DNA of 64,000 nucleotides, taken from positions 6,793,809 through 6,857,808 of the forward strand of contig NC_053116.1 in NCBI RefSeq assembly GCF_010015445.1, in the 5' to 3' direction. The notes under the pieces were generated by a model. The model had not been told where the DNA came from, did not search any database, and was given only the letters and a program-made list of their open reading frames with translations. Position 1 is the first letter of the stretch. Every line of letters begins with the position of its first letter. Both the position numbers and the translations under genes were made by a program. This DNA comes from Perca fluviatilis. Its lineage: Eukaryota; Chordata; Actinopteri; Perciformes; Percidae. Of the stretch, positions 22,857 through 34,613 are shown in pieces.

Positions 22857-23480
22857 AGTGTGTGTGTGTATAGAGAGGGAGAGAGAGAAAGAGAGAAAGA
22901 GAGAAAGAGAGAAAGAGAGAAAGAGAGAGAGAGAGAGCGAGAGAGAGAAAGAGAGAGAAATGGAGGGAAAACACACTTGGAATAAAGAAAAGGCACCTTG
23001 AGTCTTGATTTTCGAGGTTCTGACAATGATCACACTCTCATTCAGTACAGTAGCTAACTTCTTCCCAGCGGGAGAAAAGAAATGTGGCATTTACAGTTTT
23101 AAACCAGGCTACATTAGTCAAACACACAACATATCAACAATGCACCGTGTTCAGAGTGCATTCACAGAAAATAGATTGGACTCGATGGTCCGATCAGATT
23201 AATAAATCAAGCGTGCAGCAATAGCACAAGTATTAATCTAAACAAAACCCACTATTCCTCTGCCCAGAAACTTAAGCCTCCTTACTGTGTGCAGTCCGTT
23301 AAGTTTGTTCAGCGGATTTTCCACGTAGAACATAAACGGGTTAACCACTTGGCCAGGGGTTAACGAAACAACTCCACCAGGGCAGGGTTTGTGGAGCGGT
23401 TCAGAGTCGACTCGGGAGGGGAAAGCAGTCCATGTTGTCGGATTTCCTTCTAGAGAAAAACGTGGTTCTCTCTTCTGCAG
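22331..23480. other. unassigned region with TG and GA microsatellites
   Basis: No gene seen. (TG)n at 22805-22870 and (GA)n at 22875-22960 make long Ser/Leu/His frames that are compositional only. Other parts look like an interspersed repeat. Confidence 0.4.
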
Positions 23481-24272
23481 ATTTGAAACACTGGTCGCGT
23501 GTTTCCATAGGGTCACAGGCTAGATTTTATAGAGGAGGTGCAGAAGTCTAGTTTTCTGTCAGAGCACTTGAATTACAATATGATGAAACATGAGTGGAAT
23601 ATTGGAATGGATATATGGAATGTTTGCCCATTAACGGCCAAAAAATACTGCCTATCCCAGTTGCAAAGTTCAGCATAATTAGGGTGTGGCTGCGTTGAGT
23701 GACAGGTGGGTGACCTTACAGGTGGCTAGCTGCTTCTTGTCTGCTAGAGCCAAGAGATTAGATTATCTTAATTATTGTATAATGTGATTTACTTCAACCT
23801 TTTGAAATGCTAAGATTATTTTAATGATTCGTGCTGATGCAACAATAATGGTTACTGCCAGAAAACTAACAATGTGCAATTGATAAAATGTTCATGAATA
23901 TGTAAATTACCATTGACTATTTGGTATCAGAAGATCAGGAACTTGAAATTGTACAGGCCATTGTTCTCATGATGACTGGATTCATCACTGCACCTAAACA
24001 CATCCACTATAGTTTGAAAAGTACAGAATAAATACAGTATATAATAATTTAATATATAACTGGTATAAGAATACATACATTTGAGCAAAAGCAATAAAAA
24101 AAACAGAGCTAATAAAACATTTCATCTTCAGAAAGAAACTGAGCCGTAACTGACATAGCTTCCCCCAATAATGATAAAAACAGATTTCTTTGAGTGAATG
24201 TGACTCGTTCAAAGCACTTTGTGTCCCCTGTTGGCCCCTGAGAGAGTAAATGTGGCGCTGACAGCGTTGAAG

Positions 24273-24473
24273 CTACAGCTGATGTAAAGTAACAGTAGAG
24301 TACAGAGGAGGGGAAGCGTCTTGGGCGTGGCTGCCGGCCGAGCTGGCTTCTACCCGAGGAACAGAGTAGACCACGTTATCTGCGTCACCACAGGGGGCGC
24401 TGTGCAGCGAGGCAGCTGTACCGTTGGGAAGATCCAGCTCAGAGTAGGTGAGGTCACTCCGGTCGTCTTCAGT
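24273..24473 (-). CDS. gene B exon 7, terminal tail exon with ITIM
   Basis: Follows CTTGCAG in phase 0: TEDDRSDLTYSELDLPNG, then DNVVYSVP and PPLYSTVTLHQL stop at 24275-24273. LTYSEL fits the ITIM consensus. The other two tyrosines have imperfect ITIM context (Pro at +3 or at -2). Confidence 0.85.
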   Translation of the reverse strand, partial: TEDDRSDLTYSELDLPNGTAASLHSAPCGDADNVVYSVPRVEASSAGSHAQDASPPLYSTVTLHQL

Positions 24474-27400
24474 CTGCAAGAAAACACAAAGATCAAACTT
24501 TATCACCTGACTTTACTCGCCTGTTTCTTCACAAGGGGACCATTTCATCGTGAGCTGCTTTATGTAAACTGTTCACAGGGTTTTATCTCTGAATCTATTG
24601 TTTAACATGAATATCTGTATCAGTGCCACACCTTTTCCTCCCTCTCTCTGTTCACACTTCCTCTTCCTCAATGGCTTTAGATACAGTACAGTATGATTAC
24701 AAACTGCCCTGGTTCCTGATCCTCAATAGGTTGCTTTTCTCTCTTGATGAACAAAATAGACAGATGGAAGTCCTCCTCTAACTACATTGATTTATCTTAA
24801 CATATGAACACATTAACTCATATAAAACCCTATTTTTGTCCACAATCTTCTCTCTATTCAGACACTGCAACAAAAAAAGTCCTTTGCTGTATAATAACAT
24901 TTTCATTTGTCTCAGGCCACGTCTCAAAGCCTGCATCCAAACATAAAAAGGCAAATGAACATTATTACATGACTCATGATCACCAAAGATAGGTAGGTGC
25001 TATGGATAGAGAAACAGCTGTGTAAATAAAAACTAGTACCTATCAGCTGCAGCCTGAAGGGGTTTACTAAAACCTAAAACCCTACCAGACTTTTGACTTA
25101 CTTTCTTCTGAGAAGTGGGTGCAGTGACTAAGCTGTACTCCTCTGTGGTTTCCACTCCATCTGGTTTGGTGTATTTGGCGTAAGTGTAAACTGTAGACAC
25201 TTCTACAGGAGGAGATGTGCTCTGTCTGTCCTCTCTGATCTCCTCATACACTCGGTTGGCCTGCAGGAAGAGAACAGGGCTTTGTATTAATATCAGCTGG
25301 TTTGTCAAACACTAATGATGCTGAGATGTCCAGATGAACCCAAACTCACCTTTGTGACATTAGAGTACTCAGTTTCCAGAGGAGGTTCTGAAAAACATGC
25401 AGTTCACAGGATTAGAATAAACAGATGACTTTAAGAAAACTTTTGTGACTTCATTTTAAAAAAGAGCTGTCTCAACTTTCTGGGCAGACCTTAAATGTTC
25501 TATATATGAGATTTAAAACATTAATATAGCAGCAAACAACTTGCCTGTATGCATCTGAGCAGAAAATGAAGTCACAGTGTGAGTTGTTATCAGAGTTTCT
25601 CTGTTCTTAGTTTTAGTAGCCGGGCCGGCCGCGTGACTGTTAGTGTATGTGAGTCCCTCCCTTTGAAACTGTTGGCCCTCCTCTTGGTATTAAAGAGATT
25701 TAAAGGGATACTTCACCGATTAGCATTAAGCTTTGTATCAGTAGAAACCCGGTAGTATTTTCAAATGACCGTGCTTGAAGCTTCGCTAAACAGGCTCTTT
25801 TTTACAACAATTATGTGCATTCAAACTACCGCACATGTGTACCACTGGGATACTCAACACACTATGCGAGCTTCGCCTGATAGGGAGACCAGCACCTCAG
25901 CCCGCGGTGTCGCTCGATACCGCTAGCCTGTAAGGGGACATCCTCAGCAGTGAAACACGGAATGAGGGCAGAAGTATGACCTAGCTAGGTGGAAAGCTAA
26001 CCCTAGCTGGCCACCTGTTCCATCCATCCTGCTTGCAAGTGTCCGCTCTTTAGACAACAAACTGGACTACATCCAACTTCAACGAAAATCCCAACGCGAG
26101 TTCAGAGACTGCTGTGTTTTTGTTGTTGTGGAAACATGGCTGAACAACAGTGTAACGGACTATCCAACTACCGGGCCGGCTGCTCTGTCGCCGGGTAAGA
26201 CTAGTGGAGGTGGGCTGTGTTAACACGGTCTGGTGCACAAATGGGGTGCTTGTATCCAACTAACTGCTAACTGCTGGTGGAGTTTGTCACTGTTAAATGC
26301 CGACCATTCTAGCTACATTCCACGCAAATTTACGGCTGTGTTTATAAATACTCAGTGTTTACAGCCCACCAAGCGCTAATGCTGGTATGCGTTAGCTGAA
26401 CTTTACGGAGCCTATAATGTGTGTGCACTAAATGTAGCCTGTTTCGTATGCCGTTTTAATATAATGTTGTTTTTATATATTTTAAATGTGTAACACCACT
26501 TGTGCCCATGGTGAAATGTTGTTTCATGTATATGGTTGAAATGACAATAAAACACACTTGAGTTAAGTTGAATGCTGCCTCACTGTCTGTCTATGTCTGT
26601 AAACGGTAGGCGTGGCTTGGGAGTGGACTTCTAAAGCAGCGAAGCAAGTGCATTCTGGGATTTGTTGTCTTTCATCCACATGAGCCAAAAACATATTCTC
26701 TGTTTTTTCTCGGCCTGGAAGGCACCAATTTCTAAAAGAATTTCATAAGTGACCCAATTTAAAGATATATTCATTTTTCCAACGGTGAAATATCCCTTTA
26801 AATGTGTTTGATGCTTTTTGCGGTCTGGACGGTGTGGACGGTCCCCGTGAACCTCTGGTCGTTCATACTGATTGAGGTTAAAGTGTCTCCAAGAATGGAC
26901 CTCCTCTCTTCTGTCTCTCTCTGTTGTTGTAGATCAGTCTACTCTTTGGAAACGTCTCCTGAACCGGAGTACAAGCACTTCAGGGGACTGTAGCCAATCA
27001 TTGCAATGCAGACTAGGACTAGGAGTCTCACCTTTGGGTTTCCTGGCTCTTTTCCTGCAGAAAATCAGCAAAGCTACTGATAATGTGATGAGCAAGAGGA
27101 CCAGAGTCAGACCCACATACAGCAGAGCACCTGGGGTTTGAGCAGAAGAACACGTTGGTTTTACACTTCCTGGTTGATTATTAAATATATCTGGCAGCAT
27201 AAACTGGACTCCAAGGTACATGAGGGACCTGAGAGATCATTCATGCTGTGTTGTCCAACTAATAGTAACATCAACTTAATATTTTTAAATCAATACTTTA
27301 TAACCATTTTATAACATTTAAACCAACAACTAATATAAGTTCTATGAATACAAGCATACACATCCATGTATTTGCAATAACAGTATATTCACATACAAAC

Positions 27401-29600
27401 AACAAAAAACTGTACCTGGAGCTGCAGGTGCAGCTGGTGCTGTGTGTTTCTGTCGAGGCTGCTCTCTGGCTTCAGGGGAGGCTGATGAAGGTGTGGAGCT
27501 TAAACTCTGTGATGTCATCAGTGTGGAGGCTGATGAAGGTGTGGAGCTTAAACTCTGTGATGTCATCAGTGTGGAGGCTGATGGGACTGATGGTGAAGAA
27601 GGTCTGAGAGGAGAGGTTGGAGCTGTGAAACATTAAAAACACAATCAAACAGTCAGATAATGATTGTAGAGATCCAAAGAAGTGGTGATGATCAGATGCT
27701 CCCTGCAGAGAACTCTGTGCTAACATCCATGTGTTTTAATCCCACAGCTAAATGCAGAAGGTCATCAATGGGTTTGGTCCAACAAGATTCCAATCAGCTG
27801 CAGTGTGGGACCGTCTGAGTTCATCACATATTTTATATATCAACTGTTAAAGGAGCATTTATCAGAGTTCACAATGATGAAAATATGCAGCTCTAAATAC
27901 AACTATTAGACTAAACATGTTGAGTTATTTGAAACATCAGCAGCTGTCAGTGAACAGTTAAAAACATGACTCTCAGTAGAAACTCACCATCTGTAACTCG
28001 GATCTCAATCTCCAAGTATGATGATGAGAATGGGAAAAATCTGATCAAACCACATCTGTACCGTCCTGAGTCAGACGGAGTCAGGTTTCTGATGCTCACA
28101 TACAGAACTGTGTCAGAAAATGTTAAAAGATTTTTATATTCTATGCTGTATCTGCCACTCTGAGCTGTGTACTCTTCTGTGTCAATGAGAATGTCTCTAT
28201 CTTTACATTGGTCCTTACAGAAGATACTCCTCCTTCCAGGGAGAGTGAAGGAGCATCCAACTGTGATGTCTCCTCCTTCAGTTCCTGTACTCTCGATGAT
28301 TTGTGCATTGATGAGACCAATGTTTCCATCCTGCAGTGCTGTTAAAAAGATGAACAATCAATAGTTACTATCTGTACTTCCTGTAAGATGTTGCAGTCTG
28401 ATGTGTTTCACATTTCCATAAATCATACATAGATCCCCACAGTCATACTGGGAGCTGCCCAGTTCAACCAGTCTGTGACTGAGGGGTAACAGTTTAAAAC
28501 AACAGAGATCTGGATTCTTTCAGATTTCAAGCATTAAAATAATCTCACAGTCTGACTCTGATTTAATGTTCCCCAGAGAATAAAAACAACTCAAAAAGCA
28601 ATGAAGTGATTCAGTCAACAATAATGAAACACATGGAAACATAATAGAATAAAATGTCCACATGCAATGTCAAAATAAAAAAAAAGAATTAAAAACAAGA
28701 TTATTTCATTCATAAGTTTATTCATAAACTGTAGTTTTAAAAATGCTGTTAGACTGTTTAGCTGTGCCTTCCAGGTTTCTCTGTTTCTCCTCTGTAAGAT
28801 GGCATTCATTCATTTAAAATGAAGTAGTTTATTAGGTAGTTTCCTTTGGCATCTCATCTCATTATTAAAAGAAAACATAAAGTCCGAGCCTGTACTGTTG
28901 AGTTGATCACCTTCCTTCCTCTTTCCTCCCTTCCTTTCTCTCTGTGAACCTCTATAGGTTTAGATCTGGAGTTTCCTGTGATGTGAAGCTACAACAAACT
29001 GTAGTCAGGGGGAAGCAGCAGAACTATTTCCTCTGTTACATTTAGAATACAACATTAATAACTGATTAGAAAACAAGTACAGCAGAACAACAGGCACAGG
29101 TCAAAAGTGAATTAGATTAATAATAAATAAAACGTTAACTAATACCCAGCAGCGTGTAAAGTATTTAAAATTAGCTCCACCTTTACCCGCTGCAATATTA
29201 AAGTGATAAACACATGAATGCATCAATAATTCTAATATTATAATTGCATAATTCTGAAATGGGCCATTCTGCATAGTGAGAACTTTTACTTTTGGTACCT
29301 TAAGTACATTTTGATGATAATACTAAATTTTTTCACACTGTATTTCTACTGTTATTCAGAGTAAAAGATCTCATCACATCCTGTTTAACCACAGAAACCA
29401 ACATGATGTTGGGCTAATAAGATGTGTTGTAACAGACTCATGAGAAACTGTTTCCCTTCTACTAAAAAGTTGAACTGAGCGACTGTAAATGAATAAAAAA
29501 AAGAACAATTTCAGAGTAAAAAGAGACAGAATGATAGAACTAGAAGCTGAGTTTACTCACTGAGGAAGAAGAAGCAGATCAGAGACTGACAGACGTTCAT
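24273..29600 (-). CDS. CD300/CMRF35-like inhibitory receptor, gene B (complete)
   Basis: Seven exons on the minus strand: 29561-29600, 27988-28338, 27416-27622, 27032-27130, 25350-25387, 25102-25260, 24273-24473. All have GT-AG borders and compatible phases (1,1,1,1,0,0), giving 364 residues. Order: signal 1 to about 18; V-type Ig domain about 20-130 with C42-C109 and an extra pair C54/C58; Ser/Thr/Pro stalk 131-199; membrane helix 201-224; basic RKRARKPK; cytoplasmic tail to 364. Tail tyrosines include Y240 in TEYSNV (ITSM pattern), Y250 in VYEEI, Y287 in EEYSLV and Y308 in LTYSEL (ITIM pattern), then Y334 and Y356. The expected role is a type I surface receptor that recruits SH2 phosphatases. 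The ligand is unknown; pIgR-like naming is an alternative. Confidence 0.85.
24474..25101 (-). other. intron 6 of gene B
   Basis: GT-AG intron of 628 bases; the part next to exon 7 is shared with gene A, the part next to exon 6 is not. Confidence 0.75.
25102..25260 (-). CDS. gene B exon 6, tyrosine-rich tail exon
   Basis: 159 bases in phase 0 between CCTGCAG and GTAAGT, 53 codons. It carries NRVYEEI, STVYTYAKY and EEYSLVT, five tyrosines in all. VYEEI resembles Src-type SH2 ligands. No counterpart is present in gene A. Confidence 0.8.
25350..25387 (-). CDS. gene B exon 5, ITSM exon
   Basis: Only 38 bases between TTTTTCAG and GTGAGT, completing Glu233 and encoding PPLETEYSNVTK. T-E-Y-S-N-V fits the ITSM pattern TxYxx(V/I). 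The phases 1 to 0 fit both neighbours exactly. Confidence 0.8.
25699..26799. mobile_element. TTAA-flanked MITE in gene B intron 4
   Basis: Ends AGGGATACTTCACCG (left) and CGGTGAAATATCCCT (right) are inverted repeats with one transition, each bordered by TTAA, as in piggyBac or Kolobok-type elements. Inside, at about 26040-26560, is a rearranged LINE piece. It sits between exons 5 and 4 of gene B and would be spliced out. Confidence 0.65.
26040..26560 (+). mobile_element. deleted LINE fragment nested in the MITE
   Basis: The plus strand from 26040 reads SVRSLDNKLD, VETWLN and similar words of a LINE endonuclease N-terminus, then jumps without RT to a 3' UTR-like end with ATGACAATAAAACACACTTG near 26540. 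It is an internally deleted non-autonomous copy. Confidence 0.5.
26808..26990. repeat. fragment related to the MITE at 12909-13177
   Basis: Shares GGTCGTTCATACTGATTG-type words and the hexamers of the end sequence with the other copy, in opposite orientation. It lies against exon 4 of gene B on its intron side. Confidence 0.4.
27032..27130 (-). CDS. gene B exon 4, transmembrane exon
   Basis: 99 bases, phase 1 to 1, reading GALLYVGLTLVLLLITLSVA then LLIFCRKRARKPK. It has no charged residue in the helix, so no adaptor-pairing Lys as in activating relatives, which agrees with an inhibitory receptor. Confidence 0.85.
27416..27622 (-). CDS. gene B exon 3, Ser/Thr/Pro stalk
   Basis: 207 bases, phase 1 to 1, encoding a 69-residue stalk rich in Ser, Thr, Pro and Ala, likely O-glycosylated. 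It contains a perfect tandem pair of a 48-base unit (27480-27527, 27528-27575) encoding TLMTSQSLSSTPSSAS-type repeats. The repeat keeps the frame. Confidence 0.8.
27480..27575 (-). repeat. 48-bp tandem duplication within the stalk exon
   Basis: Two identical 48-base units in direct tandem, followed by the first bases of a third. 16 codons each, in frame. Confidence 0.9.
27623..27987 (-). other. intron 2 of gene B
   Basis: Non-coding, 365 bases, GTGAGT to TTTCACAG. Confidence 0.75.
27988..28338 (-). CDS. gene B exon 2, Ig V-type domain
   Basis: 351 bases, phase 1 to 1. It encodes GGDITVGCSF (B strand Cys42), FCKDQCKD (extra Cys54/Cys58 pair as in fish CMRF35-like domains), SGRYSIEY, LYVSIRNL and DSGRYRCG (F strand Cys109), then LEIEIRVTDG (G strand). 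This is the ligand-binding domain on the extracellular side. Confidence 0.9.
28339..29560 (-). other. intron 1 of gene B
   Basis: 1.2 kb non-coding, collinear with intron 1 of gene A. Gene D has a longer intron 1 (2.5 kb) that shares the 3' part. Confidence 0.75.
29561..29600 (-). CDS. gene B exon 1, signal peptide start
   Basis: Forty bases from ATG (29600-29598) to GTGAGT, encoding MNVCQSLICFFFL and one base of Thr14. The first in-frame ATG after the conserved upstream region was taken as the start; the hydrophobic stretch is short for a signal peptide but continues a little into exon 2. Confidence 0.8.
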
Positions 29601-29720
29601 GTTGGAGGATCTGATGGTTTAATGCTGCCTCTCTTTCTTCTTCACTGGTAAACCAGGAACTGTTCACTTCTCTAAATGATGGAGTCCCTCCTCCAAACAC
29701 ATCACACCCCCCCTCTACTC
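29601..29720 (-). promoter_or_regulatory. gene B 5' UTR and proximal promoter (conserved)
   Basis: Conserved with genes A, D and E in the ~100 bases 5' of the ATG, then a C-rich run (about 29705-29715). No TATA box is obvious. Confidence 0.5.
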
Positions 29721-30570
29721 TCCTCCCTTCTTTGAGTGTTTCTGGTTCCTTGTTTTAACTTAAAGAGGCATTAATGTCATATTTCTGTCTAGAGCGCTAA
29801 AACGCACAGAGATTCCTCAGTTTATAGTTAGATATTTCTGTCTACACAAAAAAAAGTCTCCATCTTTTTAAATAATTTTTGCCATTTTGTCTTTTTTTCA
29901 TTTAATGAAACACACGTCCTGCCTACCTGGAGCAGATGACCAATTATAGAAGGCTGGCTTAGAGTTGCATAACACTTAAAGGGTAACTACAGTTTTTTTT
30001 AACCTGGACCCCATGTCCTCATGCATTTGTGTCTAGTAGAATGTGACCAAAAATCTTTGAATTTGGTCCAGTATTGAGAGAGATCGCAATGACAGACCAG
30101 CGCGAACCGAGCTACAATGTAACCTAATGGGGCAATCGTGGAGCCTTGTTTTTTGTCCACTAAAAGTGATTTATTTTGGTACCATCAGGCTCAGATTGTT
30201 ACTAAAAGTGTCTGACAACATTATCGACCTCAGGACGGGACTTTTTGTCTGAAGACAGCGGTGTGGAGAGTGGAACACGAGACGAGAAAAAGGCGTTCAC
30301 ACACGATATGACTATATAGCTGTCTAAATAACAGCAGTCCCTGTGCGGGTTTACATTCTAATTGCGTATGCAATGAGCAGGGCCTCACTGTTAGGTTGGC
30401 ACAGGGCCTCACACCCCCCCTGAGACGGCTCTGAATCCAGGTCTACATTAGATAGTGAAGACAAGATGGCTGTAAGGAGAAAATCAGATATATATTTTTG
30501 ACCTAATACCTTGATGTCGAGGGTTCCTAGGGTTGACATTTGGTGTATACAATGAAAGTGGTTAAATACA

Positions 30571-30571
<1 letters not shown>

Positions 30572-30630
<59 letters not shown>
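30572..30630. repeat. (AAT)n microsatellite
   Basis: About 19 perfect AAT/ATA units. Confidence 0.95.
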
Positions 30631-30631
<1 letters not shown>

Positions 30632-33273
30632 CAACAGCTACAACAGTCTGGTCATTTCAGAAAGTTACTCATCACTCACCAGGAAAATACAACACTTACC
30701 ATATAACAATATGACAACATCCCAAATCTTGATAAAAGACCAAGTGTGGTCAAAATTTTGGTAACAGAGGTTAGGCCTGGGCGTCCCCTGCTACAGCCCC
30801 GAATATTTTATGAATAGCCCCGGATCGCTTGCCCTCTCCCTCTCTCTCTTTTTTTTTTTTTTTACAAAAATAAGTATAATAGAATAAAAAAGCCCCGGAA
30901 TGGCTAATGCAATTTAAGAAAACAAGTATTTTCCAAGGCACTCACAGTGTTTTTGTAGAACTCATTATGGAACTGTAACTTTGTCCAGTTCATTTTTCCG
31001 AAGCAACCAGCAGCAACGTATTTGTAAGTGAGGAAAGTTGTGAAAGTTGTAATTTTCGGATGAATCATAGCCAAATCAGTCTAACACATTGATGCCATCA
31101 ACACAAAGTTTAGGAGCGCAATATTAATGATTTAGTTTGAAGTTCCTGTGATGTGACGTTTCCAGTCTATGGTTCAGACTCAAACACACGAAGCTCTCAA
31201 GCAGACCTGTGCGTCGTGTCTACTCTATTATTATTATTGATTATTGAAATTGTTAAGAGGATAACCCCTTGAGATGAAGCATCTTGTTGTCGAGGGGGTC
31301 CTCGAGACATAACACAAGGACAATACAGCACTCAGGACTCTCTCTGTAAAACTAGAGATGAGCAGCGGGCCTTCCGTAGTCTGTACAGCTTCAGGTTTAT
31401 AATGGACGCGCTCTGATGTGGACATGCTGCGGCAGATGTGTCACGTTTGTGCTCCGTGTATTTCTGCCGTAGTTTCGGTTTTCCACCTCCGATGTAGAGT
31501 AGCGTACAGCCACTTCCCTAAACTTTGTCTCATTCAGAGACCAGAGACCCAAACGGGGCTCTGAGTCTGTCAGAAGGTCTGAGATCTACCATATCAGCAG
31601 AGTAATCACGTAATGCACAGCATGCCATGGTTCAGGTGGATTATTTTCTGAAATATAGTGACTGTATTCTTGTAATAGCCTATTATCACTTTATTTTTCT
31701 CAAAATATCACGACTCCTCCAAATCTCAGAGAACACAGATGTGATATTTTGAATGTGCACAAAGTTTTGACCATAGGCAGGATTCTTGCTCAAACACATC
31801 TGAAATATTACAGTCCAAGGGTTTATTAATTCATTAAAATTAATGAATGTATCATTGACATGAATAATTGTCATATGCACATTTAAGGAGGTTACTTCCC
31901 CAACAAAAGATGCAAAAGAGGAGGGAAGAGTAAATGATGCCTAGGCTACATGTGTGCTGACTCAGATATAATTAGAAAAGACGATCCAAAAGAGAATAAA
32001 TAGTTGAAAGCAATACAGAAAGCCTGAGAGTTTTACTGCAAAATATTCAATTATGGTTTTATATTTTGAATTGTCCCCTATATTTCTCTTTACATAAAGA
32101 TATTTCCAGCATTAAATTGATTCAGAAAAAGGTAGAAATAGGTGCATAAAAATTCACCTGAACGCAGGAAATGAAGTGTTTAACGCTCACTGCTAGTGTA
32201 GTATGTCGAATATATATGTTAATGTTTAGTTTTTGTTTAAACAGACACCCCCCAAATTTTTGTTAATATTTGAGCCATTGTAACTAATCCTTACACAGAC
32301 TTATTGAAGCTATTACGCTTCCACTTCAGTAGATGGCGCTATGGCGCTACAGTGGATCCATTAGGGAGACCGTAGCTCTTAGCTCTGCTCATGCACAGCT
32401 CAGAAATAAACGAGCTTTGGCGTGAGCAACACGCTAACATTGTTCTCTCTATCTATTGATTCACAGGTACTGAAAAACTCACTTTTTCAGATTGTATTCT
32501 CATACTGCTTGTATCAGCAGATTATCTAAATGTTATAGAAATCGTGTGATGTTGTGAGCTGATATTGAGGTGTTTGTGTTAAGAGTAAAAAGTGTAACTT
32601 TGAAGCTAGTTGTTCCGACCAGTGTCGGCATGCTGAGTATAGTTCTTATGAACTTCAGTTTTTCATAGTAGTTTGTAAGTATAAGTTACTGATATTAGCA
32701 TCCTGTAACATAAGAAAACATGTTTTATATTTTTTCCAGAGTATTATATATAGAGTATAGCTAGCCAGCAGTGAGGAAATTTTGACGAGAAAAACTGTTT
32801 TAAGCTAGTTTTACATTCCCGGTCATTCAGTAACATGACGACGCCATCTTGTCAAGCGATAATATTAATTATTATGTATGATAGAACATGTGTAGGAATG
32901 TTGTATGTATGGAGGTGTATTATGTGTTAAATCATTTTAGTTTATGTGCATTTATTTTCCATCAGACTGTTTCATATTATTTATCATCAGTTTGGTTAAA
33001 CCATTTATTTAATTTTTTTAACGGTTTATTATCATTTTGACATGCACTTTTATCAGAGAGCTAATACAGTAGAGACAATGTGAATGTATGGGAACCGTAT
33101 GCGCAGCTCAGAAATAAACAAGCTTTGCCGTGAGCAACACGCTAACATTGTGCTCTCTATCTATCGATTCGCAGTTCCCAGTTTTCTTAAGCTACGCAGT
33201 GCTTCCTAGCCTGTGTAGCCATTGCTGCCGGTCCAGATTTCCCCTAGGCCTGGTGCCGGTAACACTAGTAGCA

Positions 33274-33388
33274 CTGCTACTTGGGCGGAGTGATTAGCGC
33301 AACACCTGAAAAGCACCGTTGTTTCTCTCTGCTCCTCACCACGGGGCTTCTCAGGTGCTGCAAGCAAATCACTCCGCCCAAGTAGCAG
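33274..33388. mobile_element. 115-bp MITE with 22-bp perfect inverted ends
   Basis: The ends CTGCTACTTGGGCGGAGTGA(TT) at 33274-33295 and the exact complement at 33367-33388 enclose about 70 bases. A similar 5' sequence repeats just beyond (GTAGCAGTGC). Confidence 0.65.
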
Positions 33389-33876
33389 AAGTAGCAGTGC
33401 TTCGCCTTCTGAGAATATAGTTCCCAGTTTATATACGGTTAGAAGATGGCTGTGTCTCATGTGACCTTGTTATTTGTACACGCTGTGACTATACAAATCA
33501 CAACATGTAAATAGGAAAATGTTGGCGTTATTTTGTCACTTATTAGGAGCAGTAGGCTAGATTGAGCCGGTTACCTCCAGGATCTGTGCTAAGCTAGGCT
33601 AGCGGTGGGTGCGTCAGACAGAGTTACGACACGCACGGAGATGAGAAGGGTATGTATGGACTTCTACTCTGTCTAACTCTGGGGGATACGGTGAATAAGC
33701 TAAAGTCCCAATAAGTCGGCGTGTTCCTTTAAATGGGTCCGGGCTAAGTCCTGAACCTCCTCAAGTCCTAGAAACGCTTCTGGTTGGTAATAAAATCCTT
33801 TATTGCCATGAGCAGCAGCCAAGCTTTGCTGTGCATTCAGGAGAAACTCTTGCTGACATCATCATAGGTGTTGTAT

Positions 33877-33987
33877 CTAAGAGAGAGTAGAGTAGATGTG
33901 GTCTGGATCCCTGGAGGCTGGATCCAGACTCTGGTAGGTGGAGTCTGCACGGGTGGAGAGTGGAGAGCAGTTCTCATAGATGTTAAT
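33877..33987 (-). CDS. orphan ITIM-type terminal exon (copy 2)
   Basis: After GTGTTCAG a phase 0 frame of 36 codons reads INIYENCSPLS, DSTYQSLDPASRDPD and ends HIYSTLS stop (33879-33877). STYQSL fits the ITIM consensus, and this kind of ending is familiar from fish inhibitory Ig and lectin receptors. Copy 1 (14736-14843) has a stop in the fourth codon. No upstream exon on the minus strand is visible before the LINE at 34619. Either the upstream exons are lost, or the exon belongs to a gene split by insertions. Confidence 0.55.
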   Translation of the reverse strand: MNIYENCSPLSTRADSTYQSLDPASRDPDHIYSTLS

Positions 33988-34613
33988 CTGAACACAAAAA
34001 TACAGTCAAAATACAGAAACAGCAACTTAACCACACATCTCAAATACTGTGGCACCATGTCTGGATATGTAATTGTGTGATGTGAAAGCAGAAGTTATCA
34101 ACATTTAACACTTGTACATGAGAGGGAAACAGAAGCTGTGTATTTATCTGCATTTTGGAGGAACAATGAGTGTTTGGGTCAGGGTTAGGTATTAGGCATT
34201 AGGTAGTGAATGTTTGGAACATACTGAGTAAAGAGAGAAGTGGACTATGCTGCTGTGGTTTGAGAGGTTTCTGTTGACACTTTGATACTTCTTTCCCTTG
34301 TGAAAATTGTCAGCTCACCAAAGCTGTCCTCAGTGAAGAGCAACTACTATCTAATATTGGATGTTTTTAGCACAGTGGAATAAGCTGCAAGTTTATAATA
34401 TTCACTCTGATTTTGGCTCTGTTTTCAGCTTAAACAACTCCTAAAAAACACATCTGGTTCTTAATCTGGTTCTCTATGTTCACCAGTTGTTCTGTCTGCT
34501 GTTTGTTTCATTCAGGTGGACAGAAACATGTCTCCAAAGAAATGATCATGTTGCTCCATAACTGCTGGATGTGTAAAAAAAGCAACTGTGTGCTGGTAAT
34601 AATGTCAGTGTGG
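33988..34613. other. non-coding, shared with 14844-15477
   Basis: No splice-flanked ORF seen. Confidence 0.5.

Larger units (their letters stand above)
29721..33876. other. intergenic repeat-rich region
   Basis: No gene seen. It contains a single arm of the fold-back element (about 29985-30290), an (AAT)n tract (30572-30630), a block shared with 13990-14440 (31680-32090), a direct repeat of a TCAGAAATAAAC-containing ~110-base unit (about 32385-32470 and 33100-33175) and a small MITE at 33274-33388. Confidence 0.5.

Noticed and set aside
22752..23090. Ser/Leu/His-rich minus-strand frames
   Set aside because: They translate (TG)n and (GA)n microsatellites in several frames; there is no domain.
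22331..23480. possible LTR of an endogenous retrovirus
   Set aside because: Some words look like fish LTRs but no paired LTR, primer site, or gag/pol frame was found.
26934..27221. single long frame across the gene B membrane exon
   Set aside because: Only 27032-27130 is exon; the parts beyond are intron read-through past good splice sites.
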